Assembly: GCA_963930655.1 (NCBI GenBank)
Contig: OZ005621.1
Span: forward strand, 20,757,001-20,821,000
DNA: 64,000 nt
DNA from: Myrica gale
Lineage: Eukaryota; Streptophyta; Magnoliopsida; Fagales; Myricaceae
Direction of reading: 5' to 3'
How positions within the stretch are numbered: position 1 is the first letter of the stretch; each line of letters opens with the position of its first letter. The translations under genes were made by a program, and so were the position numbers. Positions 36,545 to 47,895 of the stretch are shown one piece after another. The notes below the pieces were generated by a model that saw only the letters and a list, made by a program, of their open reading frames with translations, did not search any database and was not told the DNA's origin.

Positions 36545-36672
36545 AGACGACTGTTGTAAAGGCTGCATACTGGTTTCCTGATAGTGAATTAATCCCGGTG
36601 TCCAGCATAGATTCCACCCTTAATTTTCACCCATCTCTTTTGTGCTTTTGCTGATCTCAACACCAGCTTTAA
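36545..36672 (+). pseudogene. GH18 N-terminal fragment
   Basis: The plus strand reads TVVKAAYWFPDSELIPVSSI, then DSTL, and after a disrupted stretch [11 protein letters not shown]. This matches residues 26-61 of the chitinase at 20721 (TVVQAAYWFPDSG...DSTLFTHLFCAFADLN) better than the receptor copies. It stops within 130 bp. Confidence 0.85.
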
Positions 36673-36716
36673 GAGGTCACCATTTCTTCCTGAAATGCGA
36701 CCCATTTTTCAGCACT

Positions 36717-36990
36717 TGGGGTTAATCCCACATCAGTTGTGGAAGAATTTGGTAGTCAGTTTATGTGTGAGAAAAAGCCTCAACTCTTGAGCTAGCTTTT
36801 GAAGTTGAGAAAGCCCAAGACCACCCAACATTGGTATTAGAGTATTTCAGGTTTACCAACAAGTATAAGATCCAACAGTTCATGAGAGAAATATGTTGTA
36901 TTCACCCAACTCAGGGTCCAATGTGTGAGGGAGAGACGAGTTGTCTCCACCACCTAACTCAGGGCCCGATGTAGGAGGGGATTGTTAATA
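36717..36990 (+). mobile_element. TRIM or LTR fragment
   Basis: GTTAATCCCACATCAG...GAGCTAGCTTTTGAAGTTGAG resembles a short LTR. It is followed at 36832 by TGGTATTAGAGT, one mismatch from the tRNA-Met primer-binding site. A second TGTTAATA start lies at 36983 after a purine-rich GTAGGAGGGGAT. The copy is incomplete. Confidence 0.45.
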
Positions 36991-37636
36991 ATAATTAATT
37001 TGGTAGTTAAAAAAAAGATAAATGTAAAATCAGTCCACGTGGTATATGTGAAAATCAAATTACTCATCGTGATAATTTAGTAAATTAAGAATTTAGGGGC
37101 AATTTTGGAATTTTGCTTTGGGAGGGTATTTTTATAATTATGAAAGATGGTAAAAAAAAAGAAAAAAAAACCTTAAATTATTTGAATCTTTTAATATTTG
37201 AGGCGGTGGAACCTGTAGAATATTTCTTACAAGTTATTATGGACATAATTAATCTATCAAGAAATCTATACCAAACCTTGGCAATAAACAAATTTGCGAT
37301 TAATTATGTAAGCCGACTGACGTCCGACCCCATCACTATCAACGACTCTACAGACTACAGGTCCACGCTCCCATCGCTATCTACGAATCTATACCTAACG
37401 CTAGCAATAAACCAAATTTGCGAGGAGGGTTCCGATTACGTTACTCCAATGGGAACAGCCCACCTCGATCTGTTACGAAAAAATTAGGCGAGCTCTAAGA
37501 AGCAATTTGTGCATATATATCAATATAGTATATTTTGGCAAATCATACTTAGATCCTGTCTTTTTTTCCTGAATATACTTAGATCCTATATATCATTGAT
37601 AATGTCAACAAGAGGAGTACAGAAAGTGATAGTAGT

Positions 37637-37935
37637 TAAATATACTTTTCGCCCTCCGATTATTGAAGTTCTGACGCTTTGAATCTCAATTATTAATTTC
37701 GTTACATTTCGCCTTCAATTACCAACCGTTTACACTTTGCACCACATGCAGTTAATTTGGACGAAAATTACTTTTCTGATTAAGTGAAATGACGATTTTA
37801 CCTACTATTTTATAATTATATTTTTATGGGAATAAATTTATCATTTCACCGAGCAAAAATAACAATTTCTATCAAAATTAACGGTAATAGTTGCAAAGTA
37901 TAAACTATTAGTAGTTTAGGGGCATAATGTAATTA
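37637..37935. mobile_element. Foldback MITE-like element
   Basis: It opens AAATATACTTTTCGCCCTCC and contains CTTTGCACCACATGC and an inverted partner TTGCAAAGTATAAAC. Same family as 1213-1385 and 39837-40228. About 220 bp upstream of the intact receptor kinase. Confidence 0.5.
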
Positions 37936-38158
37936 ATGTAATCGGGAGGACTAATATTCTGTTTTTTGTTATTTCTGAGGAATCGGGAGGACTAGACAAT
38001 TAAAGCTCCCTGAAAAACTACGCATTAATTATTTGATGTTTCTTCTCTCCAACTGTCTATCATAAGAACCTTAATGATATCCCTAGTACGCCTCCTCTGC
38101 ACTGGCAACGGTTTCTTACTTTCTGAGGAAACTAAGAAGTACTAACCTAATTTGCTTC

Positions 38159-41100
38159 ATGATGTCCAAAATTATATTTGTTCTCCTGCATATTCTTCTG
38201 TGTTCAGAGCCTTTGAGAGCACAAACATGGATCAGAGCAGGTTACTGGCTCTCCGGTAGTGAGATCCCTAGTTCAGCCATAAATTCAGCCCTCTTTACCC
38301 ACCTTCTTTGTGCTTTTGCTGATCTGAACTCTTCTTCCTACGAGCTCTCTTTTGTGTCATCCGATGAGAAAGACTTCTCCACCTTCACGGACATTGTTAA
38401 GCAAAAGAACCCAACAATCACCACACATCTTGCTATTGGGGGTGGATACGCAGACTATTCAGTTTTTTCTGCGATGGTCAGCAAGGCTTCTTATAGGAAA
38501 TCATTCATCAACTCTTCTATAAAGATAGCCAGGGCTTATGGCTTCCAAGGCCTTGATCTATGTTGGGTTTCGGCAAACACAAGCTCCGACATGACCAGTA
38601 TGGGACTACTTTTCCAGGAGTGGCGAGCCACGGTGATTTCTGAGGCAAAAAATTCTAGTCGGAAAGAGTTGCTCTTGACTGCTGCTGTTCACTACTCACC
38701 AGATGTAGAAAATGCTTCTTTTCCAGTGGACTCCATACGGAGTAACTTGAATTGGGTGCATGTCATGACGTATGACTACTATGGGCCTCTGTGGTCAAAC
38801 ATTACGGGTAATAATGCGGCCTTATATGACCCATCAAGCATCGATGACACAGATTACGGTATTGGTGCATGGATTGATAGGGGCTTGTCTGCTAGCAAGA
38901 TGGTGATGGCTTTGCCTTTCTATGGCTACGCATGGATATTGAAGAATCCTAACGACAGTGAACTAGGAGCACCGTCTACTGGTCCAGCCATTACAGATGA
39001 TGGAACCATTAGTTATAAGGACATCAAGGGTTACATTCAGAGATATGGGGCTGCTGTCATATATAATGCTACATACGTAGTGAATTACTTGACAGTTGGA
39101 TCGACATGGATCAACTTTGATGATGCTCATATTGTTAAGATCAAGGTTTCTTATGCCAGGGAGAAGAAGCTACTTGGTTACCATGTGTGGGAGGTCTCGT
39201 ATGATGACAATTGGGAGCTTTCTCTAGCAGGTAGGAGATACTGTACACCATAAATCTATTGGTTTTTCTCTCTCCGTATTACTAGCTATCAGAATATTAA
39301 TTATCTACTTGCCTGGACGTTTAAAGAATTCAATATAATTTGAATGATAATCTACTTGCATGGACGATCTGTTTTTTATTAACTTCTGGAGTTGCATTAT
39401 CAGCTCAAGAGGACAGCAATAAAAGACAGCCCAAGTGGAGATTGTTAGTGATCGTTTTGACAACAACTGCTACTGTTATTCTTGTGCTCGGCCTTGTAAT
39501 CTATTACGCAAGGAGAATCCTCAATTCAAAAGGTAACTTTTTCTGATACATATTCACCCTGTACAATTACAAGTTCCAGATTAATTACTTATGATTAACC
39601 ACCTTTTCATAAATACAGGAATCTTTCGTACAACTAAAGAATCAGCGTCCAAATTAACAGTCAATCGTATTGCAGTAGCAGGAGATTTTAATAGCAATGC
39701 TCCTCATCTGGAAGTCTTTAGCTTAGCTGAAATTGAGGCAGCTACAGATAAACTTTCGATTGAAAACAAACTTGGACAAGGAGGTTATGGTCCCGTTTAC
39801 AAGGTAAGCTTTTGTTAGTCTGTTCTTATAGCTTGTCAAATACATTTTTCATCTCGCCTCCAACTATATATATATAGATCATCTAATTGACATTGTACCC
39901 TTATATATTATTTTTGTTACATTGCACTCATCAACTATTGATTTTAAACAATTTGCAGTACCCTCCCTTAAAATTTTCAGTTAATTTAAATGGTGATTTT
40001 TTGACGTGAGAAATGACAATTTTGTCCCCATATTTTTTTTGGTAGTGACAATTTTATAAGGATAAAATTGTAATCTTTTGAACCAAAAAAATTAATTAGT
40101 TTTCGTCCAAATTGACGGAAAAATTTAACAGATGATGCAAAGTGTCTGAAATTAATAGTTGGTAGATGCAATGTAACAAAAATTATAGATCGAGATATAA
40201 AAATAAAGGGTGCGCAAAGTATATTTGTTAAAAAAAATTAGTAGTGTACATTTAACCATTGTCATTACAGGGCAGAAACATGATTCTACTTATAAACCAA
40301 TTTCGTTGTATATAAAATCTCATTGATTGATTATGATATCATCTCTAATAGTCAACGGGAATGGAGAATGAGTTGGGAGTTGGAAATGAGTTAGGAAACC
40401 AAGAAATAAGAAATACTAAGTCGTGGTGACTTTTTAATTTGGCAGGGAGTATTACCAAATGGACAAGAAATTGCAGTGAAAAAACTTGCACAAGCATCTA
40501 CCCAAGGATTTGAAGAGTTCCAGAATGAGGTTACGCTTACTGCAAAACTACAGCACGTAAACCTGGTTCGAGTTTTGGGATTTTGCATTCAAAGGGATGA
40601 ACAAATGCTGATCTATGAATACATGCCAAACAAAAGCTTGGACTTCTACCTCTTTGGTTTGATACCTTCCTCCCTTCGACTAGAGTAAATGATTAAACCG
40701 ACTTCATATTTGGGTAACACTAGTGCTTAAAGAAAGCGAAGGTTAAAGTAGTTTAATCCTGTATGGTGTCTGCATAGTGCATAACTTTTACGTACTCATC
40801 TGCTCTCATGGTATAATAGTTTTTTTTTAGCCCCATGATCATTGTATATATGACGGTCTGTTAATTCTAATCTCACTTGATGTAGATCCTGTCAGACGGA
40901 ACCTTCTGGACTGGAGAAAACGCATTGACATCATTGAAGGGGTTACTCAAGGGCTTCTGTATCTCCAAGAATACTCAAGAATGACAATTATTCACCGAGA
41001 CTTGAAACCTAGCAACATTTTACTGGATGGAGAGATGAAGGCCAAGATCTCAGATTTTGGTATGGCTAGAATTTTCACGAAAGATAAACATGAAGGAAAC

Positions 41101-41773
41101 ACAGGCCGGATAGTTGGAACATAGTAAGTAACTGATCATAAAGCTCCATATATAAACCAAGCTTTGTTGTCAATGATCTTAACCTTGATGAAAATAAAAA
41201 ATCAAATGCGCGCAGCGGCTATGTTCCTCCTGAGTACATCAGAAGAGGTGTATACTCCATCAAATCTGACATTTATAGCTTCGGAATTCTTCTTCTGCAA
41301 ATTATTGGTGGCAAGAAGACTGCTTGTTTCTATGGGCCGGATGAGAACCTAAACCTCCTAGAATATGTAAGTAATCTAATTAGTACGTAGCATTGCTGCG
41401 ACAAATGTAGATTAAAATCTTTCTGTCCCTCAACTAACAGATGGCCAATATTCTATAATACCAGGCATATGAGCTGTGGAAAGAAGGCAAAGGGATGGAC
41501 TTTATGGATCCATCTCTGGATGACATACTTTCCTCGTTCAAGTTAATTAGATGCCTGCATATAGCTCTTTTATGCATCCAGGAAGACGCAAATGATAGAC
41601 CGTCTATGTTGGAAGTTTCCTCAATGCTAAAAGCTGAAACTGCCGCTCTGATGATTCCGAAACAGCCAGCTTTTTCAAGGACAAGAGATGAAGGTGAGGG
41701 AAATAGATCCACACTGCTGCCAGAAATTTATTCGCTAAATGAGGCAACAATATCTGAAATGGAAGCGCGATAA
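38159..41773 (+). CDS. Chitinase-like (GH18) receptor kinase, intact, seven exons, 764 residues
   Basis: Exons 38159-39230, 39404-39532, 39619-39803, 40446-40656, 40886-41123, 41216-41366 and 41465-41773 join in frame at GT-AG sites to 765 codons with stop. Residues 1-21 are a signal peptide and 22-357 a GH18 ectodomain ([16 protein letters not shown] at 93-96, [18 protein letters not shown]). A membrane helix spans about 371-392. The kinase has glycine loop GQGGYG (453-458), lysine K474, alpha-C E490, HRD 569-571, DFG 589-591 and VPPEY, an RD-type receptor kinase. The catalytic GH18 motif reads GLDLCWV (131-137): the middle Asp is Cys and the proton-donor Glu is Val, so no hydrolase activity is expected. 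Tobacco CHRK1 has this architecture and likewise lacks the catalytic Glu. Inference: an oligosaccharide-binding receptor at the plasma membrane. The second ATG at codon 2 could equally serve as start. Confidence 0.93.
39837..40228. mobile_element. Foldback MITE-like insertion in intron 3 of the receptor kinase
   Basis: Left CAAATACATTTTTCATCTCG and right (inward) CAAATATACTTTGCGCACCC are imperfect inverted repeats. Paired blocks TTGTTACATTGCA / TGCAATGTAACAA lie further in. Intron 3 here is 642 bp; in the paralogue (48340-48514) it is 175 bp and lacks the block. Confidence 0.7.
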
Positions 41774-42060
41774 GCGTGCAGGCCTTGGTGAAATATATAT
41801 GTTTTCGTCCATTATTACTCTTGGACCTGCTACAATATATGTTTATTCACAACCAATGAAGTGAAATGTCGGTGCTAATACGGTATTTTCTTAATCTACA
41901 AATAACCTATACTTCTGGAATCTATTTCATGTAATTGGGCAGATCGAATAATTTAGGCTACCATTTATACAGGAAAAATTAAATGGGTTGAAAGTCATTA
42001 AACATGCTCCTGCCATATTTGAAAAACCCATTTTGGACAATCTCAACACTGGAGCAGAAT
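41774..42060. other. 3' flank of the receptor kinase
   Basis: AT-rich sequence after the TAA at 41771-41773, probably including the 3' UTR; no other feature seen. Confidence 0.4.
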
Positions 42061-42610
42061 TTTTTTTTTCCCTAAGTAAACAACTTTATTAATCATCCAA
42101 TGAACCTCAAGGAGGGATCCTTGGGTTATCACTGGAGAGAATGGTTACAGGAATAACATCAGATGGGATGTTCCCAAATAGGTTTGCAGACAATGCCCAT
42201 CTAGCAAGATTGTGTGCAAAAGAGTTAGCATTACGTTTTACATGACAAAAGGACCAATCTGTATGGCCAGAGCTTAAAGCTAAAATATCAGCAACAAGAG
42301 TACGAATCTGCCAGTCCGTAGAAACCCTCCGATCAGACAGGGCATCTATCACTAACTTTGAGTCCCCTTCAAAGATGATATTGTCCTAACGAAGAAATGA
42401 CGCCTCCTGAACGACTAACAGGGCCGCTCTAGCCTCGCCCACAAGAGGGCTGCTGGGAGGGAAGTTCTTTGTCCAAGCAAAGAGCAAATTACCTTCTGAA
42501 TTTCTGCAAACCGCTGCCACAACCGAACCTGAATTTCTCAAGGCCACATCGAAATTGATTTTCCAGCTATCTTCAGGAGGACTCTTCCAAATTGCAGGGG
42601 GATTGGGTTA
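42061..42610 (-). pseudogene. LINE 3' end with RNase H domain
   Basis: The minus strand reads PPEDSWKINFDVALRNSGSV, AAVCRNSEGNLLFAWTKNF, GEARAALLVVQEA, FEGDSKLVIDAL, then DWSFCHVKRNANSFAHNLAR. This is the RNase H (RVT_3) domain at the C terminus of plant L1-type polyproteins. An in-frame stop interrupts it near 42388. A T-run at 42062-42070 (plus) marks the poly(A) end. The reverse transcriptase region is missing, as in a 5'-truncated LINE. Confidence 0.85.
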
Positions 42611-44020
42611 AGTAACTCTTTCCAAGCTATAGAGCAGAAATTTAAGTCGACACGTACAGCTGCTTTTTTTCCCCTTCTTTTCTAGATCTACATGATATAG
42701 CGCCCATAAATTGTTCTTTTTCAAAAAAAAAATACTTTTTATAATTCTAAAGTACAACTGAAACTATTCAAACCACTGTACACGCCGCTGTACAATCTCT
42801 AAACTATCACTGTTACAATTTAATTTTAAATTAAGAGTTAATTGCTCATTTAAAAAAAACACTGTCGTGTTGTATAATCTTAATTGTTAGATTTCTGCCA
42901 CGCACTAGTTAAATTGCCAAAAAAAATATCACAAATGATATTTGTGATTTTTCTCCTACAGGCTTCTGCGATTTTCGTCCTTAATTGGTAATATTGGTAT
43001 TCCTTGGTGGCTGTTAGCATAGGATGTTGAGTAGGCCATGTTTCTTTGAGTTATCCTATTTCTCTGTTTTTCTACTTTTTACTATCTGCTGTTCCTCATT
43101 TTATGTGGTCATATGATCGTTTCTTTTCCCTTTCTGTATCACCCAACTGTCCCTTGGCATCGTCCTACGTGATGTCAAAATTAATCCATGATAAAGGCTC
43201 GCCCTCCCTGATTTAACAGAGACTTCACCATGAAGTCGATCACATGCAGCCATAAGCAAGAAATCAAAACTCGAAAGCTAGATTATAAAGAGGTCCCTTA
43301 CTCCCTTGATGCGGTCCTTTTAGTCTGGTGACAATGTGCGCTTCATTGGACGAGATTGTGACAATCATGGCTCTAAAATAAGACTGTATTTTGGTATGAA
43401 AAATGCTTCGAAGAATACAAATTGCACACTAGAACCTCTTTAATAACCAAGAAAAAGACTTTCTGATGCTGTCCTTGAAGAAGCTGTTTCGCATGTGTGA
43501 CACCAAGCCAGTCCAAGAATAGTCTTCTAGAGTTGTTCTGGGCCTCAGACAACGAATGCAAGATATTGTGGCCTCCTTGACCATTCGGTCATGAGGTGAA
43601 TGGCAGGTGAAATGTGGTCCACCTCAATCAGGTGATATGTAGACTTTAAGGCAACGTACTTATTCACCTTATCATGACCATGAAGAGTCAAATCTATTAC
43701 AAAGGTTAGGCATTTCAAATCGTTTATTGACCCTGACAAAGTAATTCACACAAAGAAAAAGACAGGGCCCTGGGTTAGCGCTTCTAGCCATCAATGTGAA
43801 ACTTCAGTAAGACTTAAAGAGAGCAGGAAGTCCTACACATTAAAGCTTCTTAAGAACGGTGGCTAATAACATAGAATATAACTTGGACTTTTCTTTCTTC
43901 TACTCTTATATCAATGTCAAATTGATGACCAGAACTTTCCAACTGGTCTTCTTAATTCAATCTGTACGGTTCACAGCATAAACCCTATGGTTTTCGGATG
44001 AAGTATATGTCATCAAACTC
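42611..44020. other. No gene recognised
   Basis: Minus-strand frames at 43373-43739 (for example STYHLIEVDHISPAIHLM) hang together loosely as one stretch but match no family I can name. The rest is AT-rich. Confidence 0.35.
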
Positions 44021-44114
44021 TAGTTGGAGATACCAACTAGCTTTCTTTCCATGGCATGGGCTAATATCTTCCTTTTCTCATTATTCTTTGTTTACATTTG
44101 CACCATTCTGATGC

Positions 44115-44730
44115 TCAAGACTAACTTGGACTTGGTCAATGTGATGTGCTACGATTATCACGGATCATGGGACACTTCAAAAACAGGAGCTCATGCTGCA
44201 ATGTTTGACCCAAACACTAACTTGAGCTCAGTCTATGGGCTTAAAGTCGTGGCTCAGCGATGGAGTCCCTGGAAACAAGTTAGTTATGGGCTTGCCACTC
44301 TATGGGGAAACATGGAAGCTCAGAGACCCAAACGTAGATGGAGTTGGAGCAGCTGCCATTGACGTGGGCCCTGGAATGCGGGTGTGCTACTCTACTCACA
44401 GGTGGTGGAGTTTAATAAGAGGAACAATGCCACCGTGGCACATGACTTGGACACAGTATCAGTCTATTCTTTTTTTTTTAGGCAAAGCAGGCCAAGCATG
44501 CAGGGGAAGAGGTAAGGGGATTCGATCCCAGGAAGGAACCTCCCCAAAAGGAGGACATGCCACTTGAGCTAGAACTCACTTGCCAGTATCAGTCTATTCA
44601 AATCGCGGGATAACATGGGTTGGTTTCGATGATCCACCGAACAACTATGAAGATTGGGTTTGCTCAAGCACTTGGGCTTCGTGGGTATTTCTTCTGGGCT
44701 CTCAGCTATGATTAAGAATCGACAGTAAGT
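44115..44730 (+). pseudogene. Class V chitinase (GH18) C-terminal half, broken and split by a SINE
   Basis: Plus-strand blocks in order: NLDLVNVMCYDYHGSWDTSK, GAHAAMFDPNTNLSSVYGLK, then after a +1 shift near 44245 SWLSDGVPGNKLVMGLPLYG and ETWKLRDPNVDGVGAAA. After another shift come LLYSQVVEFNKRNNATVAHD and LDTVSVYS, then the SINE, then TWVGFDDP. A third shift leads to TTMKIGFAQALGLRGYFFWA and LSYD followed by TAA where Trp is expected. It resembles secreted class V chitinases more than the receptor ectodomains. The catalytic N-terminal half is absent. Confidence 0.9.
44470..44583 (-). mobile_element. tRNA-derived SINE insertion, 114 bp
   Basis: Flanked by a perfect 16-bp target duplication CAGTATCAGTCTATTC (44454-44469 and 44584-44599). 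On the minus strand it starts GCAAGTGAGTT and carries a Pol III box A match TAGCTCAAGTGG and a box B-like GGGATCGAATCCC about 40 bp later. It ends in ten A residues (T-run at 44470-44479 on the plus strand). It interrupts a GH18 pseudogene. Confidence 0.92.
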
Positions 44731-45120
44731 GCAAATGTACTTTCTTCTTTCTTTGTTATCTTAATGCTATTTAGTTTTTAAACAATTAAAATGTAATAAT
44801 ATTTTATTGAATTTCTTGACATGTAGCTTCAAGATCATGGATCCGAGACCACTGAGAATGGAGCATCTCGTTATTTATCAAAAGCGTATATTTAAGATTT
44901 ATTAGTATTTCACTCTCAATTGGCAATGTTGATTTTATTAATTTAATAAATTTTCATTTTGAAAAATGCCTCCAAGATATCCAAGAGAGAGCAGGAGGGA
45001 TGAGCCTAGATCAAGAAACCGCGAAGAGATCCAATCTGGTAAGTCAAAAAAGGGCCACAGGAAGAGTCCTAGTCTAAAACCATCCGAGGAGTTGACAATT
45101 AGTGTCAGAAATCAACATTA
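44731..45120. other. No gene recognised
   Basis: 3' flank of the GH18 pseudogene. A possible donor GTAAGT at 44725 and a possible acceptor TGTAG at 44822-44826 suggest the remains of a last intron. Confidence 0.35.
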
Positions 45121-45314
45121 GGTTGTGTTTGTGTTGAAATATTTTTGGCATTAGGTTTTGTGTTGGTATTGGGTTTAGTGAAAAAGTGAAGAGAGGTAAT
45201 TTTTTATATTTTTTGTAATTTTTTATATTTTTTATGGGAGAGAGAGATTATATTGTAGTATTTTATTAGGAGATAGATAATATTTTGGGTAAAATTGTAT
45301 ATGAAAACGCACCC
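45121..45314. mobile_element. Tourist-like MITE
   Basis: Ends GGTTGTGTTTGTGTT and, read inward, GGGTGCGTTTTCATA. The interior is the inverse of the element at 23823 (GGTATTGGGTTTAGTGAAAAAG). Flanking triplets TTA/TAG do not settle the target duplication. Confidence 0.6.
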
Positions 45315-45457
45315 TAGTCCAGTCTATAGTTGATGCAATACTGGTAGTCGCCACAAGCAAAGAAGATTCTCCAAACAGAGAATTGATCCTTGGGGATAGC
45401 TCCGTGCACAAATGACCGAGAGAGCCTCTTGAGTCTCAAAAACAAGTAGCTGAAACA

Positions 45458-45610
45458 GCCAATGGCGGAATCAAGACTCAAGTTGGGGCAAACTCCTAAG
45501 GCGAAAGACATCTCAAAAAATTTTACTCCGTAACACAAATAATATCTTAGAGTTAAAATATTAAAAATTAAAGACTAAAAATATTAAAAATACATGTACC
45601 TTGTACGTCT
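45458..45610. mobile_element. Fragment of a ZMYM1-like hAT terminus
   Basis: CAATGGCGGAATCAAGACTC resembles the CAGTGGCGGA terminus. The following TTAAAGACTAAAAATATTAAAAATACA matches, in two pieces, sequence beside the elements at 6180-6240 and 14100-14140. Confidence 0.4.
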
Positions 45611-45861
45611 ATTAGGTTATCGTCGTAGTGGCCTGTTTTTAATTTTGATTGTTTGTTTAGAAAAAGAAAAAAGAAAAAAAGAAGAGAAACAGGACGTGAT
45701 ATTTTTCGGTAGTTCTGAATTTCCTAACTGCCCGTTGAAACTTTTGGGCATAGTTTCAGATTTTTCTCCTTTGGTAGGTAGACGGTATCTGCCAGCTTCC
45801 ACCTATCGACCGCAGCCAGGTTAGCTAGAGTTGTAGGGAAGCAACCTTTTTTTAATGATGT

Positions 45862-46051
45862 CCAAAAGTATAATTGTTCCCCTCCATGTTCTTCTGTGTT
45901 CAGAGCCTTCGAGAGCACAAACATGGATCAAAGCAGGTTACTGGTACTCCGGCATCCCAAAAGTATATTTGTTCTCCTCCATGTTCTTCTGTGTTCAGAG
46001 CCTATGAGAGCACAAACATGGATCAAAGCCGGTTACTGGTACTCCGGCAGT
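45862..46051. repeat. 95-bp tandem duplication across the signal-peptide region
   Basis: 45862-45956 and 45957-46051 both run from CCAAAAGTATA through CTCCATGTTCTTCTGTGTTC to GGTTACTGGTACTCCGGC. 95 is not a multiple of three. The first copy, read from ATG 45859, ends at a TGA inside the second. Confidence 0.92.
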
Positions 46052-46988
46052 GAGTTCCCTATTTCAGACATAAATTCAGCCCTCTTTACTCACCTTCTTT
46101 GTGCTTTTGCTGATCTGAACTCTTCGTCCTACGAGCTCTCTGTCTCGTCATCCAATGAGAAATATTTCTCCACCTTTACAGATATTGTTAAGCAAAAGGG
46201 TGGAAGCGCAGACTATTCAGTTCTTTCTGCGATGGTCAGCAAGGCCTCTTATAGGAAATCTTTCATCGAGTCTTCTATAAAGATAGCCAGGTCTTATGCC
46301 TTCCAAGGCCTTGATCTATGTTGGGTTTCAGCAAACACAAGCTCCGACATGACGAGTATGGGACTAATTTTCCAAGAGTGGCGAGACACTGTGAATTTTG
46401 AGGCAAAAAACTCCAGTCGGAAAGAACTGCTCTTGACTGCTGCTGTTCAATACTCACCAGATGTAGATGATGCTGCTTTTCCAGTGGACTCCATACGGAG
46501 TAACTTGAACTGGGTCCATGTCATGGCGTATGACTACTATGGACCTGAGTGGTCAAACATTACGGGTGCTCATGCAGCCTTATATGACCCATCAAGCTAG
46601 GCTAACACAGATTACGGTGTTGGTGCATGGATTGATAGGGGCTTGTCTGCCACCAAGTTGGTGTTGGGTTTGCCGTTCTATGGCTACGCGTGGACATTGA
46701 AGAATCCCCACGACAGCGGTATAGGAGCACCGGCTACAGATCCAGCCATTACAGATGATGGATCAATGAGTTATAAGGACATCAAGGGTTACACTCAGAG
46801 ATATGGGGCTGCTGTCATATATAATGCTACAAACGTAGTGAATTACTTGACAGTTGGATCGACATGGATCAACTTTGATGATGCTCATATTGTTAAGATC
46901 AAGGTTTCTTATGCCATGGAGAAGAAGTTACTTGGTTACTTTGTGTGGCAGGTCCCGTATGATGACAATTGGGAGCTTTCTCTAGCAG

Positions 46989-47895
46989 GTAGGAGATACT
47001 GTACACCAAACAACTATTGGTTCTTCTCTCTCATAGTACTATCAGAAAGTTAATCTACTTGCTTGGACGTTTAAAGAATTCAAATAGGTCAATATAATTT
47101 CTTCAGCAGAATTCTAACAAAGCAAACACAGAGCAACCAAATTACCTAAAAACAGAAGGCTACGCACCAACCAAAAAACCCAAGGCAGCCACAGATTAAT
47201 GGAGCCGATTCAAGATAACACAAGGCAACCATAGAATGAAGATTCCAGCCATTCAACTTTTGCAGATTCTCTGGTGTTGGGCGAAGTTTCGGATTTGCAA
47301 GTCGGACATGATCCAGAGCATCCTTCAACACAATAGCAACAATCTTGGAATTCCTACACTGAAGCCAATTCAGTGATTTGATTATAATTTGAATCATCAT
47401 CTTAGCCATTAGAACTTGACAAAGCCAAAATTCACAAGAAGAAAGATTGATTGGATCATGACCGGGCTATTGTCACGATGTCAATGGTCTCCCCCTTTCA
47501 ATTACTATTATAAGATATATACTTTTTGGCTTGCTTGTTCAATTTTTTTTCCTTCTTTGTGCAACAATTTTGCCATGACTCAGCCGGCCTTAGGAAACTA
47601 GTTTTGTATGGCTTATTGGTTGTCTAAGAAATAGATTACACGTCATGAATTGCAAGTTACTCCGAAGAGAGGGAGGGCGACAGTGGGATGCCACATGATG
47701 GACCATAACATGTCGGTTGTTAATTGACATGAAACATGACACTAATGTTTATAGATGATTCAACTGTCCGGCAATGCTTAAACTAGACTACCTGACTTAT
47801 GCATGGAAAGTATAAGAAAGCAAGAACAGAATGACACAGTTTTAAGAGCTTTCACACTATCTGTCTTTGATTAACTTATGGAGTTGTATTATCAG
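46989..47895. other. Enlarged intron 1 of the second receptor kinase
   Basis: 907 bp against 173 bp in the intact copy. The extra roughly 780 bp includes a minus-strand open frame at 47146-47409 (KLRPTPENLQKLNGWNLH and more) that I cannot assign. It may be a fragment of another gene or element. Confidence 0.5.

Noticed and set aside
43373..43739. Possible gene on the minus strand
   Set aside because: Two adjoining frames without recognisable motifs or clear splice sites; kept only as unassigned sequence.
45896..46600. Treating the second receptor ectodomain as intact from an upstream alternative start
   Set aside because: The start would be GTG out of register with the natural signal peptide, the beta-3 strand is deleted, and TAG at 46598 still ends the frame before the membrane helix.
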